DNA of 64,000 bases, from NCBI GenBank assembly GCA_963576565.1, contig OY755041.1:125623995-125687994 (forward strand), in the 5' to 3' direction. Shown here piece after piece: positions 47,201 through 62,200 of the stretch. The DNA comes from Aspidapion aeneum. Its lineage: Eukaryota > Arthropoda > Insecta > Coleoptera > Brentidae. Every line of letters starts with the position of its first letter. Position 1 is the first letter of the stretch. Position numbers and translations under genes: made by a program. A model generated the notes under the pieces. The model had not been told where the DNA came from. It searched no databases and saw nothing but the letters and a program-made list of their open reading frames with translations.

Positions 47201-50200
47201 TTTTATGTGGTTTTTCTTTTTTTCTAAAGTTAATTTGAATTTATATGAGATGAAACTCACTGAGAAATGCTTAATATCATATTGCACATTAGGGTGAACC
47301 AAATCTTTGCAGTTTGACCTGTGAGTATTAAAAATACTCTGCCAATATATGGGCCCCTAAGCTCACACTAGGTACTATAGTTATAGTGTACGTGTGAGCT
47401 AATATAACTAAAAATTGAAATATATATTATTCAACTCCACGCTAAATTACCTTTTGTTTGATACCACACAAGCCATGTTTTGACTTAAACTCAAATTTTT
47501 GAAATCCACCCCACCCTTAAAAAAACAAAAACTAAAATGTATTTTGTTAAACTCCGGACTCAATTACCTTTCGTTTGATATCACACACGCCATATTTTCA
47601 CTTAAACTCTAATTTTTGAAATATACCCCCAGCCTTTTTTTAAAATAAATTAAAATGTATTTTGTTTAAGTCCAGACTCAATTACCTTTCGTTTGATATC
47701 ACACACGCAATATTTTCACATAAACTCTAATTGTTGAAATCTATCCCCACCCTTGTTTTGGTTTGTGTTCGGTGGATTTTGTTCATTTTTAAATGGGACC
47801 ATCTCGACCCAAGACCCAGCCTAGGTACCAAATTTCATTGAAATCGGCCAAGCCGTTTTTGAGTTATGCGCGTTGGTCGTTACAGACAGACAGACATACA
47901 GACAGACAGACATACAGACAGACAGACAGACGGCGCAACAAAAAAGTTTCAAAATCATCTGAAACGCAAAGATATATAAAAATTTTTGAAAACGGAGCAT
48001 TTTTTTTTCTCGAAAAAATTAGGATCACCATAGCTCACACTACTATAGTAACGTATATGTGTGAGCTAAAATACACTTAAATCGGTCGGTATCAAGTCTA
48101 TAGACTTGATACTTAAACCCGGTCTATTGTTAGTCCACGGTTAGAAAAACGTTAAATGCAATGGACTGTAAATATTTTAATTAATGATAGCGCGAACCAA
48201 CATAAATATTGATATGAATTACGAAATAATCAAACGTCCATAGGTAAAATATTGGTGTCACACAACGGTAATCAGAACAAATGCACTCACCAGTTTTGCA
48301 GCCACTTTCTCCTCGTTCCAAGGGGCCCCTGAATGGATCTAATGATGTCACCACGTAGCTGAAGGGCTGAAGTTTCTAGTTCTATGCTTCAGTACACAAA
48401 AATCGAGCACTTTCAGGTGTAGATATTTGAAATAGTTGGAGCACGAAATTAACACGCCATTTTCTCTAGGCGATTGACAAGGATCTCCCTGATTGTTGAT
48501 GCGCATGTCCAAATACGCGGAATGCGCTTTGCCTTTCATACAATTGTGTGGTTTTAGAAATATATAAACAACCGCGAAATTTAGCGGGAGCTAACAGTCT
48601 ACAATGCTAAGTCTTAAGGTCTTAGTAAATACTGGTGTTTATGTTTGCCACATTCATCTGCAAATTGTGAGAGAGTGTTCTCTTCCTATAATTTATTAAA
48701 GACCAAACAGAGGAATCGCCTTAAGACAAATACAATTTCGGGCCGGCTATATACCAAACCAAATATCGACAAAGATGTATGCCACAGTTTTCTAATTAAA
48801 AATAATCTTCTTTCTAAAACGACGGATGTAAATTTAAAAGGGAAAAATTAAAAATGAGAATTAAACTAAAACATTTTGTATTTTCCTACTTCTTTTTGAT
48901 AAGATTTTATTTTTACTATTATGTTTTGTTTAAAATAAGTTTATTTATTACTGTAATAAATATACAGGTTGATAAAAAGTTATTTAAAGTTTGTTTTTTT
49001 AAATAATATTATCTATCTAATATGTACCTAATTTTAGCTCACACATATACTATACTATAGTAGTGTGAGCTATGGTGATCCTAATTTTTTCGAGAAAAAA
49101 AAAGTTGCTCCGATTTCTAAAATTTTTATATATCTTTGCGTTTCAGATGATTTTGAAACATTTTTGTTGCGCCGTCTGTCTGTCTGTCTGTCTTTCTGTC
49201 TGTCTGTCTGTATGTCTGTCTGTAACGACCAACGCGCATAACTCAAAAACCGCTTGGCCGATTTCAATGAAATTTGGTACCTAGGCTGGGTCTTGGGTCG
49301 AGATAGTCCCATTTAAAAATGACAAAATCTACCAAACACAAACCAAATAAAAGGGTGGGGATAGATTTCAAAAATAAGAGTTTATGTGAAAATATGGCGT
49401 GTGTGATATTAAATGAAAGGTAATTGAGTCTGGAGTTAAACAAAATACATTTTAGTTTATTTTAAAAAAAGGGTGGGGGTATATTTAAAAAATTAGAGTA
49501 AGTCAAAACATGGATTGTGTGGTATCAAACAAAAGGTAATTTAGTTTGGAGTTGAATAAAATATATTTCAGTTTTTAGTTATATTAGCTCACACGTACAC
49601 TATAACTATAGTACCTAGTGTGAGCTTAGGGGCCTATATATTGGCAGAGTATTTTATAATATTATCTATCTAATGTGTACCTAATTTTTTTATTTAATTC
49701 TTAATTTTGGTATTTTGTCAGTAAAAACAAATCGTAGAAATACAATTTACCTACTAAATCAATCCAAACTATCGATAGTTTTCCAGCACTGCTTGCTAAG
49801 ATGATTAAAAAATCTACCGATTTTTCTCGAAGCCTTCTACCGAAGACCTCAGGGTCAAGGGTGGCAACGCTGGTTCAATAGCCATCATCGAATAAGCATG
49901 CGATGCGATGCACGCAAAAATATAAGTTGACCTTGACCTGACACGCAGCCAGTCGAGGAACCAGGAATAATAACCCAGGAGCCTGCTATAAGTGCTGTAT
50001 AGTCGTAACCAGGATGACGCCAGCATAAATCTCCTACAGTCAACTAACGACGACCATGACTGTTGCGTTGAAAAGGAAAGAAGTCTATCGTCTATAACCA
50101 AGTTCTGCTGGGACGAGAGCCATGTTAGATAGATGCAAGTCTAACATGTAGCAGGACCACCTTTCGGAAGGGGTGTAAAAGCGTGGGTCCACTGTATACT

Positions 50201-53200
50201 TGCTACGCCTTATAAAGATCCCTGCCCTCGACAAAGAGGGTCAGGCAAAATTAAGTCCTCTTAGAGAAAGAAAACTTGCATCCTAAGGGGTATGTGCATC
50301 AGTTTGATATACAGGGTGTCCCAAATTGGGCACCTTTAGGGGGTTTAAGGTACTTCTGGGGGAGACAGATAAAAACTGACCACGCATTACGGGGCTCAAA
50401 TTTCAAGAGAGTAAGTAGTAAAAACCGCAAATCGTCTCGTCTTTGAACTACGGGGACTTTTTGAAAAGTCTGCATTTTGAAAGGGGGTCTATAACTTCGT
50501 TATTAGTGGAAATATTGATTTAGAGTAAATTGTAATTTTATAGACTTTGTCACGAGGAATTCACCCGCTAAATTAAATTCTAACTGTCACTTTTAGTTTT
50601 TGAGATATGACATGAAGTTGCATTTTTTCTTATGGAATGGCCTATATTTTAATTACTTTTCGAATGCGTCATTGAATTCTTTTCAAAATGATGTAACATA
50701 TGTTATAGTTTAATTGAGCGGGTTCGGAGATAATTAAAGTTTTTTATTTTTATCTAGTGTGTGTTGAATGATGTCATGCGCCATTGACATGAAAGCCTTG
50801 CGGTCAAATCCGACTTCAATGCTCCTAAAGTTTTGTTGTCTTATATTATGCAAATCAAGTTGGCGTTGCGTCTTGGCGTTTTGTCATTGTTTTCAATTGT
50901 TTAAACAATTTGACATTACGGTTTGATGTGAAATTTTTTTGCACAAAAGCGGTTTTAATTTTATTTTGAAATATGTGTCAAAACGATGAAAAGTATGACA
51001 TGTTAAAATGTTACTGTGTAAAATAATAAAAATACTGGAGTGCCTTGATCTGCCTCAGCACGAAATCATAGCGCACTAGAAATAAGTGAAAAAGCTGAAT
51101 ATTTCCTAAACCGCTCAATCAAACAATGACATATGATACATCATTTTGAAAAGAACTCAATGACGAATTCGAAAATTAATTAAAATATAGGCCATTCCAT
51201 AAGAAAAAATGCAACTTTATGTCATATCTCAAAAACTAAAAGTGACAAGTTAAAATTTAATTTAGCGGTTGAATTCCTCGTGACAAAGTCTATAAAATTG
51301 CAATTTACTATAAATCAAAATTTCCACTAATAACGAAGTTATAGACCCCCTTCCAAAATGCAGACTTTTCAAAAAGCCCCCGTAGCTCAAACACGAGACG
51401 ATTTTTCAAAATGCGGTTTTCACTATAAGTCTTCTCTTGAAATTTGAGCCTCGCAATGCGTGGTCAGTTTTTCTCTTTTTCCCCTAGAAGTACCTTAAAC
51501 CACCTAAAAGTGCCCAATTTGGGACACCCTGTACAAATCGGGGTTTGCGAAAAGGGCGCGCCCTGTGCCTAGTCGCTAAACCAAAAATGGTCTACTATAG
51601 TTTATTGTTGCTTTGGCGATAAGTGTCCAAGGAAATAATATATAAACTTGAAATTTTACAAAAATGTACGCTTGAGTATGCTTAAGAAGCACAGTAAAAT
51701 TGGTCCAGATCAGAAAAATAAAAGTGCTTCATTTTGGGGGCTTGTCTGAACTTTGCAGGCCCCATTTTCAACAATGTTTCAAGTGATTTCCTTAAAATTA
51801 ACCAATCGATTTAAACCAAATTTTGAACAATTATAGGCGGAAGTAACAGTTTTCGAGCTTTAAGGAATTTTTGGAAACTTATGGAAAATTTTTTACAATA
51901 TCAAGTAATGGATCAACCAAAATTTTTATTAGATACCAACAAAACTTTTGGCCCACAATTATTCAGAATTTTGTTTAAATCTATTCTAGCTAGTTTTAAA
52001 GTAATAACTTAAAACGTTGTTGAAAATGGAGCACCGCGTAAGTTAAAAAAACCTCAAAATGAGGCACTTGCATTCTTTTGATCTGGCTTAATTTTACCAA
52101 GCTTCTTTATCATACTCAAGGGTACATTTGTGCAAAATTTTAAGTTGATATATTAATTTTTTGGACAGTTATCACAGATTGCGGAATTGTTTAACAATAA
52201 CTAGATGCCAATTTCGTTATTTTGTCATCTACATAACGTCACGTAAAGCCAGAATTGACAATCAAGCTGGAATATACGGATGCGCGATGACATACCGTGT
52301 GTTAGTGTGTCGTGGTCGCAATTTAGTTGAGTTTTTGTTAAAGTTCTTTCAAAGCTTTATCAAAAACAAAAAATATTAAAAACTGAAAATTAAGTCAGGT
52401 AAGGACTCATATTTTTATCATTTCAACATATTTTATTTATTGATGGGATTCAAGCTTACTGAAAATATTTTGCATGATGCTAAAAATCTATTTCATTTAA
52501 TTGTTTTTGGGCTTTAACTATAACCTTTTCACTTTAAATTTTAAACTGTTGTCATTTTTGTACAGACTGTCCCGAAATTAGATGTAAATATTTTAACCAC
52601 GTAGTTTACGAAAACGGACCCGAAACAGTATGCCTGAATGAAGTATAGGTTACATAAAAATGGTTCCAAAAACTAATTGCAAATTTTCTATATGGACTCT
52701 TTCCTAACTTTAGAGAGAGATCCTCTTCTCGAAATTTTATCAATTTTTTGCCATTTTTCTAGTTAGTCTAGGAGTTGGCTCCTGTCACGTGTGACCTACG
52801 CTCAGTTTGACTGCGGGGCATTGTTAAGCATCCATAGGAGTATAAAAAAAAGTTTGGTCACGTGGTTGAACTCATGGTCGTTTGGCCGCCATCTTTGAAA
52901 ATGTTCGCCTAATTGATAGATTTTTTGTTTAAGCGTATGTCCCTACCCAGTGATCCGATTTTAATTTTTTAAAACTTTTTTTATTGCTTTTTTAAAGGCA
53001 AACAAATTTTGTTATTACACATTTTTTTATAAAACAAGTAGTATTTGAGATTTTCCATAATTATTAATATCTGTTCACAAAATTATAGAAAAAAGGAATT
53101 GGCAGCGAAACGATGCTTCCTAGCGAAAACGTTAACAATAATTTTTTATGGTACTTTTAATTCCGCTTCTTCTGATCATTGTCATATCTTTTAAAAGTTT

Positions 53201-56200
53201 TAAGAAAAAATCGATTTTGAAGCGAAAATATGGAATTATTACCAAATTATATATTTTAGCTGGCTTGTACAGCTAACTATCAAAGCTAGGATGCTAAGTG
53301 ATACATCAAAAGAAGCGGAATCAAAAGTACCATAAAAAATTAATTTTATCGTTTTTTGCTAGGATGCATCGTTTAGCTGCAAATTCACTTTTTCTATAAT
53401 CAGTTTTAGAACCTACCCTCTTTAAGGCAGTCTTACCCCCAGTACCATTCACCGAACTTTAAAAACATATAGTTAATATCCTCTTTTGTGAAAGGTCTAT
53501 GTAACAAAAAAAAAATCAAATGTCAATAATATTGTAGCTACAATAAAATGAAAACGGGTATTATTTTAATTCTTTTGCGAGCGGAAATACTAATAATCTT
53601 GGAATATCTCAAAACCTACTTGATTTATCAAAAAATGTGTAATAACCAAATTTATTTGCCTTCAAAAATTGAATAAAAAATTGAAATCGCATCAGTGGGT
53701 AGGGAGATACGCTTAAACAAAAAATCTATCAATTTGGCGATCATTTTCAAAGATGGCGGCCAAATGACCATGAATTCGACCACGTGACAACACTTTTTTT
53801 ATACTCCTATGAGTGCTTAACAAAGCCCTGCAGTCAAACTGATCGCACATTAATATGTGCGATCAGTTTGACTTACCTTACCTAATGTCACACGTGACAG
53901 AAGTCAGTGCCTAGACTAACTAGAAAAAAGGCAAAAAATTGATAACATTTCGAGAAGAGGATCTTTCTCTAAAGTTAGGAAAGAGTCCATATACAAAATG
54001 TGCAATTAGTTTTTGGAACTATTTTTATGTACCTTATACTTCATTCCGGCACACTTTGTAGGGTCCGTTTTCGTAAAATGCGTAGTTAAAATATATACGT
54101 CTAATTTCGGGACACCTTGTATAATACAAATGGTTTTTCGATTTTGTGTTTTAAAGCCCAAAAATAGCTTGAGGTATTTAATGTTACATTAAAAGTCATG
54201 CCAGTTGCTTTTGCGCAGTACTAGTTCCCTGTATGTCATTTATATTTCGCTGCTTATGGCTTATTTTAACATTTTTACAGTTTTTAACACTAATATTTCC
54301 ATTTGTTTGGTTCCCAACTTCCCATTCTGTTGGTATTACATTTTCATTTCGTTTGTACATGTTTAAAATTTGTAAAATCCCAAAATGACGGTACGGCACT
54401 TGATACAAAATTATATCATTTTTTAAATAATTCATATTTCAAATGAGCTTTGTATGATAAAAAAATATTTATTTTTTATCAATCGCACTTTTAATAATTA
54501 AATTAATAAAAACAAATTTTTCTAGCATGAATTAGTCTGGATAATAAAATTTTCTAAAGCACATAAAGTATAACTAGAACGCCAGACGTATTTTTAATTT
54601 TAATTTTATTTTTTATGGTTTTTTAATAACCTTTAAAACAGGCAAAATCTTTTTTTTTTGGAATTGGGAACACATATTTTCTAACCTATAAATAAGCCAT
54701 GACTATTTTTAAGTAACAAAATTTTATGTGCCTAAATTATTATTTTTTTGTTAATTTAGTAAATGATTAAAAAAAAAACATTTTGTTTTTGATTTTGCCT
54801 GTTAAATACAAAAATTATTTTATTTAATTTAATAAATTGTTAAAATGATCAACTCTGGCGTTCTAGTTTCAATTAATAATTATTCTCTTCCTCCTTGAAT
54901 TTATTAAACAATTATTTTGCGCTGTTTGATTTTGTGAAAGTGAAATGATAATTATTAGCAATTATTGTTTACGAAAACTAAGTGCATGATTACTTATACA
55001 GTAAAATTTTTGCAAAACGACAAGCATTTAAAATTTCTATTTAAATATATTTTACTAAAAAAAATTAATTTCAATTTTCGTAGATTTTAGTATAGTAAAC
55101 AAAATTTAGTCAATTTTTGATGGCATTTTTGATTAAAAACAAATAAATGCTTTTGTAATATTTGAGAAATATAATATTAGATAGAAACGTGTGCCTTGGA
55201 AGTTAGTCAAAATTAGTTAGTGACAAGTTTTAGAGAAACTTTGATTAATAACAAATTATTTTCTAAAAACTTTTATTAATCTTTAAAACTTGTCAAAATT
55301 TGCTAAATATGTGTGAAAAAGTTCATTTGAAATGTTTGCAAAATGACTTAATTGTTAGCACATTCAATAATGGCCAGAATACCTTGTACAGGGTGATGCA
55401 AATTGCACTCTTTTGAAGGGTTTAAGCTAGTTCTATGAAAGATAAAGTTAAAAAAAAATCCCCCCCTCAAATTTAAGAAGACATTGTCTCATTTTCAAGC
55501 TTCGGGCGGTTTTTCAACAATTGCATTTTGGAGGGGATCTTTTATTTAAAGGAAAATTTTATTTTGATACAAATTGCTCTTAATAAAATTTTTTTTAAAA
55601 TATAATCTGTCACTTTTATTTTTTAAGATATTAGCGTATAATTCCCTTTAATATGACATATCACACTTAATATTTTCACTTTATGGACTAACCACATATT
55701 TTAGGTACAAAAATAGTGCTTTTTATCTCGGAAACTAAAATAAAATTCGGGACATAAAATAAAATTCACTGCTGAAATGTTGTCATAATTTTTTTAGGTC
55801 AGTATAATTAAATCTGTTTTTTTCAAACAATTTTAAAAGTGAATAAACAAATTTTTAAATAAAAAAAAACACCCAACTACTAAATTTACTTGTAAGTACT
55901 AGTCGCAGTTGAGTACAAAATTGATAGGTATACCTATATTGATTTTGAGTTAAATAAATTTGGCCCTGATAAGTTTATGGCGTCTCTATTTCTTTAAAAT
56001 ATGTCATACATACAGTGTCTCTAGCTTAAACCTCCCCAAAATTGCGCAATTTAGATCATCCTGTACAATTTTTATTTATTGAATGGGCTAAGATTAAGCA
56101 AAATAAAAAAAAAATTAGTAAAGATATGTCTGAAATTTGTACAATTGGCAATTGGATTTTCATGACGTTCACAGTGCCTTGCCGATATACCCCCCGGTTA

Positions 56201-59200
56201 CGGAGCAATTGCCCGCCGTGTGGTGGGACAGCGAGTGCGACAAATCATTGCTGATCGGCACCTGGAAACACGGCTACGAGAACTATACGGCCATGCGCCT
56301 AGATCCGGCCCTGTGCTTCTTGCCCAGGCTCGGCCCGCCCACCGATCGCGAGCTGCAGATGAGTAGCTGCACGCAGCCGCCCACGCCTATACCGGTTTCG
56401 TCGACGTAAGTACATTCAGCGACCTCTACATTCTGTATTCTGTAGTCTCTCAGCTCACCTATTATAGTGTCTAGCAGTAGTACAATCATTTATAGATTTA
56501 TAGCCTGTTTTTTCGCTTAGCCAAAGATCAACGACAGTCAGACTTTCTTAAAAACTAGACTAAACACCGAACCAAAATAAAAAAGAGCGGGTACACCATG
56601 CGTTTGATATTACCTGTTGCGTTTCCGTTCATATCTTTATACAAGGTGTTTGAATTTAAAAATCAAACAAGTTTCGTGGCTTATCGGGTAAAAAGGAGTT
56701 TTTGTTTCTCTCATATGGATGATTCTACAAAAATGGTGCTGTGGAGTGGGAATGCATATTTTTCAAACACAGACTGCAAATGAAGCATAGTTTTAGTTAT
56801 AAAATTTAAAACGAAATGTTTTCTTTATGGAGCATTTGAGTTTAATGTATAAAAAAAATTGCAAGTTTATAATTTTTTTTATTACAAAGCAAATACCTCA
56901 TTCCTCTGGTGTAGTCCCAAACCAAATATTAAAAACTCAGATTGAAAAAAATATCCTAATAAATAATATTTAACCAAGTCTTAACTATTTATCAAAAAAT
57001 TGATAAAACTTGAGTTTGTAGTCATATTTTTGAAAATCCGAATTTATATCTTCCCGGAAAATTTTACAATTTTCAACGTGCTCCATTTTTAATAACACAA
57101 TATTTGTGAATACCACCGGTTAATTTCTAGAGAAAGATACGGTCCTGGATATCTAATTTACTTGTGAGGGTGACAAGTTGTGACAAATAATGTCAACTTT
57201 AGTTTGATTTAAGTTATAGATCTTTCTATTTTCGGCAGAAAATTAGTTTTTCTCGGAGAAATCAAAAAGGAACGCTTCAATTATCATTCCTCTGGTAAGT
57301 AAGTATTCGACTGATATCAATAGTATAAATTTTTTGTTGATTGTTTTAAAATTATAAGTATAGGAACTAAGTAGTCTAAATAGATTTTGATTTAAATTAG
57401 AAAACCATTAAAAACTCATTCCTCTGGTACTCATCCCTCTGGAATTCGGGAAAATAAATGTTTCTTAGCTTACACCTAATTAGTTACATAAATTTAACAA
57501 AACAAAATTATTTACTATGCTGTACTGTTATTTAAAGGCAATGACCAAAAAATGATATCCATATAGTCCACTTTTGGTAGAATCATCCATATATTTTTCC
57601 GTGGGTATCTTGAAAGTTTAACCTCACGGGGGTCCAAGATCTAGTGGATACCTAATAAGTGTTGACAGTTAACTGTTTCGTCCTTATGGGACTCCTGAGA
57701 ACACTGCTTGGTCAATGTAACATTCTTGCGTAGTTAACAGTGTTGCCGCAGCAAGTTTTAAAAAAGTACTGAAAATGTACTGAATTTGATCAAAATGTAC
57801 TTTTTTGGTTGCAAATAAATTTGTTCACTTTGAAACTAGATTTCTTATCATACATAAGCCAATTCAAAAAAGTTTTGCAAAATGCTTAAGCAGTAATAAA
57901 ACATATATTTATAAAAAAAAATATTTCATACAACTTTTTTTTTAAACATTTGAAATCCACTTACCTAGGCTAAAATTATATTATATTATATGTAATATTT
58001 AATCTTCTATCAAAACAACTATTATTTTTTAACAGAAGTTTTGCCAATAAAATATTTTGCACAGTTTCTTATTTATTTAAAAAATTTATTTTCGTTTAGT
58101 TAATACCTATTATGATGTCTGGTATTCAATTTCGTACTGAAAATGGGTAAATTTTTAAAATGTAGTACTTGCGTACTGAATCAACAGTTTTCGTACTGAA
58201 TTCAATACAGTTGTACTGAAACGGCAACACTGGTAGTTAATTAGACGGTTTTGTCTCTAATTCTATGTAAATAGTGAGAAAACTATCGCAAGAAGTGCCA
58301 TCTACCGAGACACGAGAGAAACCAGAACAAGACCAGGCAAAATAAACTGCTATACAATCGATTACAAATAAAAGAAACAGACTAGTCCGTGACCTACGAC
58401 AGTTCTTCTGTCTTTCAGGCCGGATCAACTCTTATTGCGTTTTTACCCGTCATCAAGACACTTAAGCGGCAATCAACGGAATTTTTAAGCCAAATAATAC
58501 TAACTTGTTAGTATTAGTTATTCGATGATTAAAAAATTTAAACTTTGACACCTTGTATCTCGAAAACTAAGCATTTGTGGAACCATGTTTATTTAAAGTT
58601 TTTTTCTTAAAATCATTCAAAAAATTATCCTCTGAAGATTGACGACTTACTTTATCAACAGTTATATGGCTGTCACTGATCTTTGTAGATGTTTAGTAGT
58701 AGTTTAGTCTTGTTAAAAGGTAACGAGTGGATTTTAATATTGGTAGCGGCGCGGGGCTTAATATTTTCATTGATTTAAATAGATGATGTCAGGAGAATCC
58801 TTGCTAATCCTTTTGTAATATCATTATTGGATGCTTTTTCTAATTCTTATCATTCTTTGAGCATGTCACAAATTTTTAACTGAAATCGCATAATCTTGAT
58901 TACAACAATGCTAGATTTAGTTGCCAATGTTTTTCCCTTATTTTTCATTTAAAATTGAAATTTGAAATTTTTTGATGGATCCATGATGGATCTGATATCT
59001 TCCTAGTTAACTTTATGGCATATCAACCTTAAAAACCATTTTTTATAAATATCTCATATATATAACATACATTTTTGAGAAAAAAAAATGAATGGTGCTA
59101 TATTCCAAAAACCGCATTAATAAATTTTGACCAAAATCTAATCAACTCGTTACAGTATCACACATTATTGTACCTGAAACTTTTATGGAAATCGATTCAG

Positions 59201-62200
59201 CGGTTTAAGAGCTATCGTGTCAGGGACAGACTTGTATACACAGACAAACGTCACGCCGATATTGTTAAGATATGTCAAAATACATTACCTTCTGTAGGAA
59301 ACATTACCTTCTGTAGCGGACTAGGAAGGTAAAAATGATTGAAAGAAATCTGTGTTAGAGGACTACAATAGTTTCTTTTCATTTTCAATTTTTATCATTG
59401 CATCATAAAAATACTCTGCCAATATATGGGCCCCTAAGCTCACACTGGATACTATAGCTATAGTGTACGTATGAGCTAATATAACTAAAAACTGAAATAT
59501 ATTTTATTCAACACACACAAGCCATGTTTTGACTTAAACTCTAATTTTTAAAATATACCCCCACCCTTAAAAAAAACAAAAAACTAAAATGTATTTTGTT
59601 AAACTCCGGACTCAATTACCTTTCGTTTGATATCACACACGCCATATTTTCACTTAAACTCTAATTTTTAAAATATACCCCCACCCTTTTTTTTTAAATA
59701 AATTAAAATGTATTTTGTTTAACTGCAGACTCAATTACCTTTCCTTTGATATCACACACGCCATATTTTCACATAAACTCTAATTTTTGAAATCTACCCC
59801 CACCCTTTTATTTGGTTTGTGTTCGGTGGATTTTGTTCATTTTTAAATGGGACCATCTCGAGCCAAAACCCAGCCTAGGTACCAAATTTCATTAAAATCG
59901 GTTAAGCGGTTTTTGAGTTATGCGCGTTGGTCGTTACAGACAGACAGACAGACATACAGACAGACAGACAGACGGCGCAACAAAAAAGTTTCAAAATCAT
60001 CTGAAACGCAAAGATATATAAAAATTTTTGAAATCGGAGCAACTTTTTTTTTCTCGAAAAAATTAGGATCACCATAGCTCACACTAATATGTGTGAGCTA
60101 ATATGGACAACTTATTCTAGCATTTTAATATCCTACAGAATTCCAACTTCATTAAAATTGCTATAAATATATTTGCTATGCAACTTGTTTCTTTTACATT
60201 CGCTGCATGCGTTTTAGACCGTTTTCAGCACAAAGGTAAGCAAAATATAATAATAAATAATATGTTTTCCTAAAATTTGTATTTTATTGTGGTTAAGATA
60301 TACAGGTTGTCCCGAAATTAGACACGTCAATATTTTAACCAAGTATATATAACGGCCCAAAACAGAAATAAAAGTTCATTTAAACTAGGGTCCAAAATTG
60401 CTTCCTTCCCGAGATACAGGGTGGTAAAATAAAAACATAAAAATCGATTTTTTTATAATATTATGACCAGTTTTAAACGTATTATTTTCAAAATTGATAG
60501 CTGGGTTGCGAATTTGGACACGTTTTAACTGTGGCCGTTAGAGGACGATTCACACTGCACTTTAGATGGTTTAAAATTACCACAACTTTTTTTTTCAGTT
60601 TAGTTTTTTACGTTTTTTATTAAAAAAACTAATTTTCTAAACAATTTTAAGCCAAGGAGGTACTGTTTTTAAAATCTGCTAAAGTTAGTCGTTTTAGAGA
60701 TATTTCAGTTTTTAGTGTCCTACCCCGCACCGGAAAATTCAAATTATTTTAAAAAAAAATTGTTAAATTCGGGGATAAAATTTATTAATTATCACGGATT
60801 AATATTTTTAATTTTTTTTATTCACAATAATTTGATTATTCGAGGAGGCATCGAACATTAAAAAATAAAAATCTGGAAAATCCCTTTAGTGGACTGTAAC
60901 AAAAGTATCTCTTTTTCTTTAAAATCGGTAAACAATTATATTTTAAACATAAAAAGTAAAAACTACACTTAGGAAAAAGGTATGATCATTTTAAATAATA
61001 ATGAAATAAGTATGAGGCGCCCTCTAACGCCCACAGTAAAAAATGTCCATATTCAGATTTCGTTTCCCAAAAAACCCACGCGTACCAATTGTGAAAATAA
61101 TACGTTTAAAACTGCTCATATTATTTAAAAAATTCGATTTTTATTTTTTTAACTTTAACACCTAGTTTATATGAACCTAAAAATATTAACGTTTAATTTC
61201 GGGACACCTTGTATAGTAGTGCATATGTCGCGACACATATTTTTAGCTTTTTGCAGATGTAATATAACTTTATGCATTATAACAAAGAAGTACACTTTTA
61301 CGCTTGCTTTAATTGTTGTAGTTTGCTGTTTTTTACCTAGTCAAGACTATCACAGATAAGTATTTAGATCCTTAACTTGTTTTTTTTTATTTTTATAACA
61401 GCAACAGTCAATATATGTGTTTTTCTTGTTTTAATGGCCTGTTTCTACGAATTTTTCTGAATTGGCATAGTGTTTTTGCAGAATAAATAAAACACATTAT
61501 TTTTTATTTGGGAAAAAATGGTAATTTTTTTTTGGACAAACCCATTACGGGTCATTAGGATAGTTTAAAAAAATACTGATCGTTTTTGAAATAGTCAAAT
61601 AGGTTTTGGATACTATAAACAATGGAGAGCGCGAGAACAGTGGAAGGTAATTTAAGCTGACGCAGTGAGGTGGGGGAACAACCCTTAATAGGAATTAAAA
61701 CGAATAAAAAAGAGCTAAATATAGTTATGGTTACCTCGACGGTTTTGGAGTAATCCGATTGTCTTCTTTAAGCGGTCGTAACCTGGTTTTCGCCTCACAT
61801 ATGTTTTTTTGGCCTGTGAACGCTAGAACGCTAAGCAGAATACACGGTAAAATAATAAGAAATAAAGTGGAAAGCGAATATAAAGACATGAAGGCAGATG
61901 TACAAGCCGGTTTCAGGGCGGGTAGATCGACTTCTGATCATCTCTTTTGTATAATCCAAGTTATTGAAAAGAAAATGACATATGGACAAGAGCTGCATCT
62001 GCTTTACGTTGATTTGCAGAAGACATGTGATAGTATACTACTAAATCTACTTTGGAAAGCGTTGGAAAACACAAAAGCGTACAACTAATTAAGGCCATCA
62101 AAGAGTTATACCGCAATAGTAAGGCTTTCAAGTAAATGAAGGTCTTAAAGAAGGTTGCTGTATCTCGCCTACGCTCTTCAAGATATACTTGGAACAAGTC

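Larger units (their letters stand above)
46388..49872 (+). mobile_element. 3.5-kb hAT transposon remnant
   Basis: The ends CAGCGTTGCCACC and GGTGGCAACGCTG are perfectly inverted over 13 bp, and both subterminal regions repeat CTACCGATTTTT / CGGTAGA. The flanking octamers are GTTTAACA and GTTCAATA (6 of 8 identical), a decayed hAT duplication. Inside are the hAT dimerisation fragment at 48645-48851 and two HINE-like insertions (47331-48066 and 49036-49656). Confidence 0.7.

Noticed and set aside
47793..48080. ORFs with TDRQTDRQ-type repeats (also at 49070-49312 and 59847-60077)
   Set aside because: They come from the GACA/CTGT microsatellite in the HINE-like elements, and the same peptide occurs wherever a copy lies.
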